Positions 59,858 to 64,000 of a stretch of 64,000 nt of DNA are shown here, piece by piece. The translations under genes and the position numbers were made by a program. The first letter of the stretch is position 1; each line of letters opens with the position of its first letter. Origin of the DNA: Silene conica (taxonomy: Eukaryota > Streptophyta > Magnoliopsida > Caryophyllales > Caryophyllaceae). The notes beneath the pieces are model-generated. The model did not search any database. It saw only the letters and a program-made list of their open reading frames with translations, and was not told the origin of the DNA. Location of the stretch: assembly GCA_029255685.2 (NCBI GenBank), contig CM055315.2, positions 54,527,358 through 54,591,357 of the forward strand. The letters run 5' to 3'.

Positions 59858-60327
59858 GTCGTAGTGCTAGTCAAGCGTTTTATTTCAATTTTTTTGTTGG
59901 ACTAATTTTTTTGTTCTTGTTTTTAGACTTAGACTCTCTTTGTTTTTGTTGCTATGTTTTGAGACTTTTTAGACTTGGTTCTGGGATCTTGCGCATTTGT
60001 TGGGCGCAAATATGATGATTTTTCAGGTTTAAAGAAGAATGACTTGGTTAATACAAGTTATTTCCGAAGAAAAGAAGGGTGCTGTGCAGCGGAGGGGTCG
60101 ACCGACTAGAGATATGGGTCGGCCGACCTAGTCTCTGCATTCCTGGAGTCCCTGCATTCTGCAGGATGGTCGGCCAACCTAATACATGGGTCGGTCGACC
60201 TGCCCATCTGCCACAGTCTGTTCGTTTCTTCCTTGAAATCGTGCAACCATCTTGGGTACTTGAGTGGCACTGCTAGCCACCAAAACCTCCCAGCTTACGC
60301 TGGTTTGGGGAGGTTTTTCTCATGCGC
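59858..60327 (+). other. 3' non-coding part of the gag-only Athila element
   Basis: T-rich at first, then two palindrome pairs (60096/60117 and 60168/60189), then a strong inverted repeat AAAACCTCCC (60282-60291) with GGGAGGTTTT (60308-60317). Sequence changes at about 60327/60328. Confidence 0.65.
60096..60200. repeat. Two 21-bp-phased palindrome pairs
   Basis: Motifs start at 60096/60117 and 60168/60189, with one-base variants including the perfect palindrome GGTCGGCCGACC at 60117. Confidence 0.88.
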
Positions 60328-63300
60328 TTCATAATCCAGTGAGTTCTTTCCAGTTTTTTGTAACACCCCCATTTATTTAAGAGCCTTTAGCAAGACATTC
60401 TCAAATAAATAGGACTGTTACCATCCCGGTATATCCGAGGTAGTGAATAACGAGGTAAACAAACCAAAGTACTTTATATAAAATACTGATTAAATTAAAC
60501 TTGGTATTACAACAACTACAAGGTCCAAACTTGATAAAATAAAAGTTCAACTGACGATATCTAAATGTGATCTAACTCTAAGTAGGTCCATGCCATGTCT
60601 CTCTCCATGCCCAAGCTCCTAATCCATTTGCCACTGACCTGTGAAATCTACTCCCCATTCCGGATCATCGTAGGTGTCACATGAATACACAGGGTCCACC
60701 GCGAGGTTGAGTAGGTAACACAAATAAGACATAAATAACAGTAGAACCGTATCCTCCTCCATCTCCATTTCATTCAATCATCCTCCACGCCTCCATCATT
60801 CCACACCTCCATGATACCACACCACCATCACACCGCACCTCCCATGGCCATATCACAAGTCTCATATCACAAGACCCAATATCACAAGACCCACATCACA
60901 AGACCCATTTCACACCTCCCGATCTCCACAGTGATCAATAATATTAATACGATCCACAGTACAGTAATAATCAATTATATCAAACTCGTAATACGCATCA
61001 CTTACACATTTCATGTCATAACATGAATCATAATATATTTCCCCTACCTCAATTGCGGATTGACAACCGAACAGCTGCTAGAAATGTTCCACTTTGAACA
61101 GTCGAACTCACTTCCTATAATTAGTATTAAATATCAATTTCTACTCAGACAATTAAACAATTATTCGATCATGTTCATAATTGATTTACTTATCACACAT
61201 TGTAAATATACATATCAACACACTCATATACATGCCAATCAAAATTAACTAATTATACATATCAATTATCCTTAGCCAATTATAAACTTACTAATTATAG
61301 ACTTACTATATATAGACTTACCAAATATAGCATAAAGTCAAATAATCAATTATTACTAAATCAATAACAATAACAATATAAATAATTAGTAGTCATCACA
61401 ATATTCCTTAATAATATAATAACCATAAATTTCTAAAAAGGTATAAGTAATAACAATAATAACATAAATAACACATTATCATATAATTATAACTCATAAC
61501 AACAATAATAATACAACTAATAATAATAATATTAATAATAATAATAATAATAATAATAAATCATAAAAATAATAAGAATAATAAGAATAACCATAGCTAT
61601 TATCAAAGACGTAACAAAAACAACATAGTAACCAACAGCCCTCCGACCAGCCCACTTCACAACTCCTTCGACAACCCTTCCACAGCCCGAACCACCACCA
61701 TACCACTGTGGTTGAGACCACTGAACCATGGTGCAACAACTGACCCTGACCACCACTCCACACTCGACCTGGACAGCCATCGAACTAACCCCAAAACAAG
61801 CTGGTCACAAACCCAAACCCAGTTCCTGTACTTACCCGTGTTACCACCCTCCTTACACACACCCTTAACCACCTGCCAACACCACCACCGCCATAACTAA
61901 GCACTACCCACGACACCCTACACTACCCATGACACCCTGGTGGAAACCACCAAGCCTCGACACCACCATACCACCCACAACCAACCTTACAAAATCCCTG
62001 CCCAGAAACACTCTTCTGAAACCGACACCCTAACAACTCCTGTACCCCCAACGAGTCTCGTTCTAACACCCTCACAACACCCCCATAACCGCCACAAGAA
62101 CCACCAGACAACTCCCTTGACTGCAACCAATAACTAGACCAAAAGCCCATAACTGACACGACCTATAACTCTTTCAAAAACAACCACAAACATTCACGTT
62201 CAGCAATGCAACCTGTAACAAAACACGAATTGACTCTGACATGGTGGTTTAGCCACCACGTACGGCGGTCACAGAGACCAACGACGACCACCCACTGATC
62301 CAAAATTGACTAGTGAACTTCATAGATTAAAGATAAACAAAGATTTGCTCATAACAACACAATTATACAAACAAAACACGAATTGAAACTGAGCAGGAAA
62401 ACTGGAAAAACAGAGAGGCAATGCGCGTACCCTACTTTAGACACCAATCGAGCCACCAAGGACCACCCTAAACCACCAACTGATCCCCCCTTCTTGAACT
62501 ATGATGTGTCGGCTGTGAGATGATGTGAAAGTGGGAGGCGCTTTAGGTTTAGGGTTAGGTTTTCGAGGAGCTTATATGTATGGGCAGCAGATAGAATTTG
62601 TTGTGGTTTGAGCAGTGGAGTGATGTGTCGAGTTGGGCTGTATTACCCATAACACGCACCTCGAGGCCCAACCGACACCCTTGCACGCATCCCTAAACCT
62701 TAAAGCACCACTAGAGCGTGACTCGATACTAAAACCCGTACCCGACACTTCACTAATCTTATACAAAATACAAGAAACGTAAGCGATAAACTAAATATCG
62801 ATCTAAAACGTTCAACTATTTATCACACGTTAAAGTAATATAATACAAATGAATAAAATAGAATACGATACAATACGGAGTATTACAGTCTTCCCCCCTT
62901 AAAATGAACTTCGTCCCGAAGTTCACCTTTCCATGGTCAACAAACTGGTCATCATATAACATCAAATACTAATAAAGTACTTCAAAACACGAGTTGTCAC
63001 ATTCTAACCTCCTTAAAAAAAACTTTGTCCCCAAAATTTAACGTATAACTAAGTTAAAGGATACCTCACGGAACACAATTAAAATAAAAATTGCACAACA
63101 GAAGTAAACAAGATTATCAAATGTATTCAACAATCACAACATACCAAATAACCATGTCATAACAACAAGCCATACCATAAAATCATTAAGATTTTACAAT
63201 CCTATCCTCCTTAAAACATGGTTACGTCCCCGTAACCTCAGTATAAAGTTTCTAGACCGCAAAACAATATATCCACCTCAATATCTATTTCAAACTCAGG

Positions 63301-63514
63301 ACAGAACTCAAAACCCAAGGTCATACTGGTCCGTAGACACAACGTGGCACAACGGCCTAATAACTCATAACTCAAACCAGAAACCAATTCTCATCCCCAT
63401 CTCGATATCAATATTGTCAAATATTCCATTTAAGAAACTGTTATACCAAACCGACCTTATCAACTCAATCTCATCAGTACTTACCTTCTAAGTCCATTGA
63501 CGTACTTGTATACC
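60328..63514. repeat. 3187-bp direct repeat unit, copy 1 (Ty3-type LTR sequence)
   Basis: TTCATAATCCAG... at 60328 recurs at 63515 and the copies run in parallel to the window end with few differences. Inside, 60359-62887 looks like an LTR (TGTAACACCCCC to TATTACA) followed by a minus-strand PPT, AAGGGGGGAAGAC (62888-62900), and by an ACTTCGTCCCGAAGT inverted repeat at about 62910, all reminding me of Tekay/Retand-type elements. No PBS lies before the second copy, so this is not a plain LTR pair. Open frames here are low-complexity and not genes. Confidence 0.6.
61500..61561. repeat. (AAT)n microsatellite
   Basis: Imperfect run of AAT/ATA triplets within the LTR-like sequence. Confidence 0.85.
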
Positions 63515-64000
63515 TTCATAATCCAGTGAGTTCTTTCCAGTTTTTTGTAACACCCCCATTTATTTAAGAGCCTTTAGCAAGACATTCTCAAATAAATAGG
63601 ACTGTTACCATCCCTGTATATCCGAGGTAGTGAATAACGAGGTAAACAAACCAAAATACTTTATATAAAATCCTGATTAAATTAAACTTGGTATTACAAC
63701 AACTACAAGGTCCAAACTTGATAAAATAAAAGTTCAACTGACGATATCTAAATGTGATCTAACTCTAAGTAGGTCCATGCCATGTCTCTCTCCATGCCCA
63801 AGCTCCTAATCCATCTGCCACTGACCTGTAAAATCTACTCCCCATTCCGGATCATCGTAGGTGTCACACGAATACACAGGGTCAACCGCGAGGTTGAGTA
63901 GGTAACACAAATAAGACATAAATAACAGTAGAACCGTATCCTCCTCCATCTCCATTTCATTCAATCATCCTCCACGCCTCCATCACTCCACACCTCCATC
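63515..64000. repeat. 3187-bp direct repeat unit, copy 2 (cut by window end)
   Basis: At least 486 bp parallel to 60328-60813, including 31 bp before the TGTAACACCC start. The high similarity suggests a recent duplication or an array continuing to the right. Confidence 0.8.

Larger units (their letters stand above)
39569..60327 (+). mobile_element. Gag-only Athila-type element (split by the Copia insertion; no 3' LTR)
   Basis: Plus strand. 5' LTR 39569-41205, PBS 41211-41228, gag 41392-42674 continued at 59740-59857, then about 470 bp of 3' DNA to 60327, where sequence changes to another repeat. No protease, reverse transcriptase or integrase occurs between gag and the break, so this is a non-autonomous relative of the element at 24885-37201. 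The 3' LTR is not in the window, so the right end is a truncation or rearrangement. Confidence 0.82.

Noticed and set aside
61494-62159. Overlapping open frames rich in Tyr, Leu, Gly or Val
   Set aside because: They come from the AAT microsatellite and skewed composition of an LTR-like region.
60359-63545. A complete LTR element with LTRs at 60359 and 63546
   Set aside because: No PBS precedes the second copy, the internal part is only about 660 bp, and 31 bp of upstream sequence are repeated too.

Overview
The window reads as a stack of nested LTR retrotransposons from the intergenic heterochromatin of a flowering plant. Evidence for a plant: primer-binding sites matching plant initiator-Met tRNA and the TGGCGCCGTTGCC site typical of Athila/Tat elements, Athila-type Ty3 polyproteins, Ty1/Copia polyproteins, a TRIM, and A/T-rich non-coding DNA. 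I see no host gene, tRNA or rRNA gene. Species cannot be fixed.

Layout. (1) 1-704 and 9102-9657 are two halves of an Athila-like gag/protease reading frame (minus strand), split by a complete gag-only Copia-type element, A (710-9096, TSD AAGCT). (2) 9658-15979 is a decayed Ty1/Copia element (minus strand) without LTRs. (3) 16006-38779 is gag-only element B (TSD AAGTA). It carries three later insertions: a solo Athila-type LTR (19302-20870, TSD ATTAT), a nearly intact Athila element with gag-pol and an env-position ORF (24885-37201, TSD CCCTT), and a 553-bp TRIM (37536-38088, TSD TTTAA). B itself sits in what looks like a LINE-type 3' tail (15980-16005 and 38780-38998). (4) 38991-39568 is a Tat/Ogre-like gag fragment cut by a gag-only Athila-type element (39569-60327). 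That element's gag is cut by an autonomous Copia element with an intact 1343-codon gag-pol (42675-59734, TSD TACGC), whose 3' LTR is cut by gag-only element C (50351-58689, TSD ATAAC). (5) 60328-64000 holds a 3187-bp direct repeat of LTR-like sequence, cut by the window edge.

How the parts relate. The three gag-only elements share with the autonomous Copia element their primer-binding site core, a polypurine tract embedded in a small inverted repeat, a block of leader RNA, an LTR segment and a homologous Gag. The simplest reading is that the Copia pol activity mobilised them in trans. A comparable gag-only derivative exists on the Athila side.

The most unusual signal is a short palindromic motif, GGTCGRYCGACC, in 25 clusters across four Athila-type units (LTRs, untranslated DNA and gag). 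Within every cluster the spacing from start to start is exactly 21 bp, while the 9-bp spacers differ. The Copia leader has an unrelated-looking but structurally equivalent set, CACTCGATCGAGTG, also at exactly 21-bp steps. Both share the core TCGATCGA. I know of no feature class that explains this.
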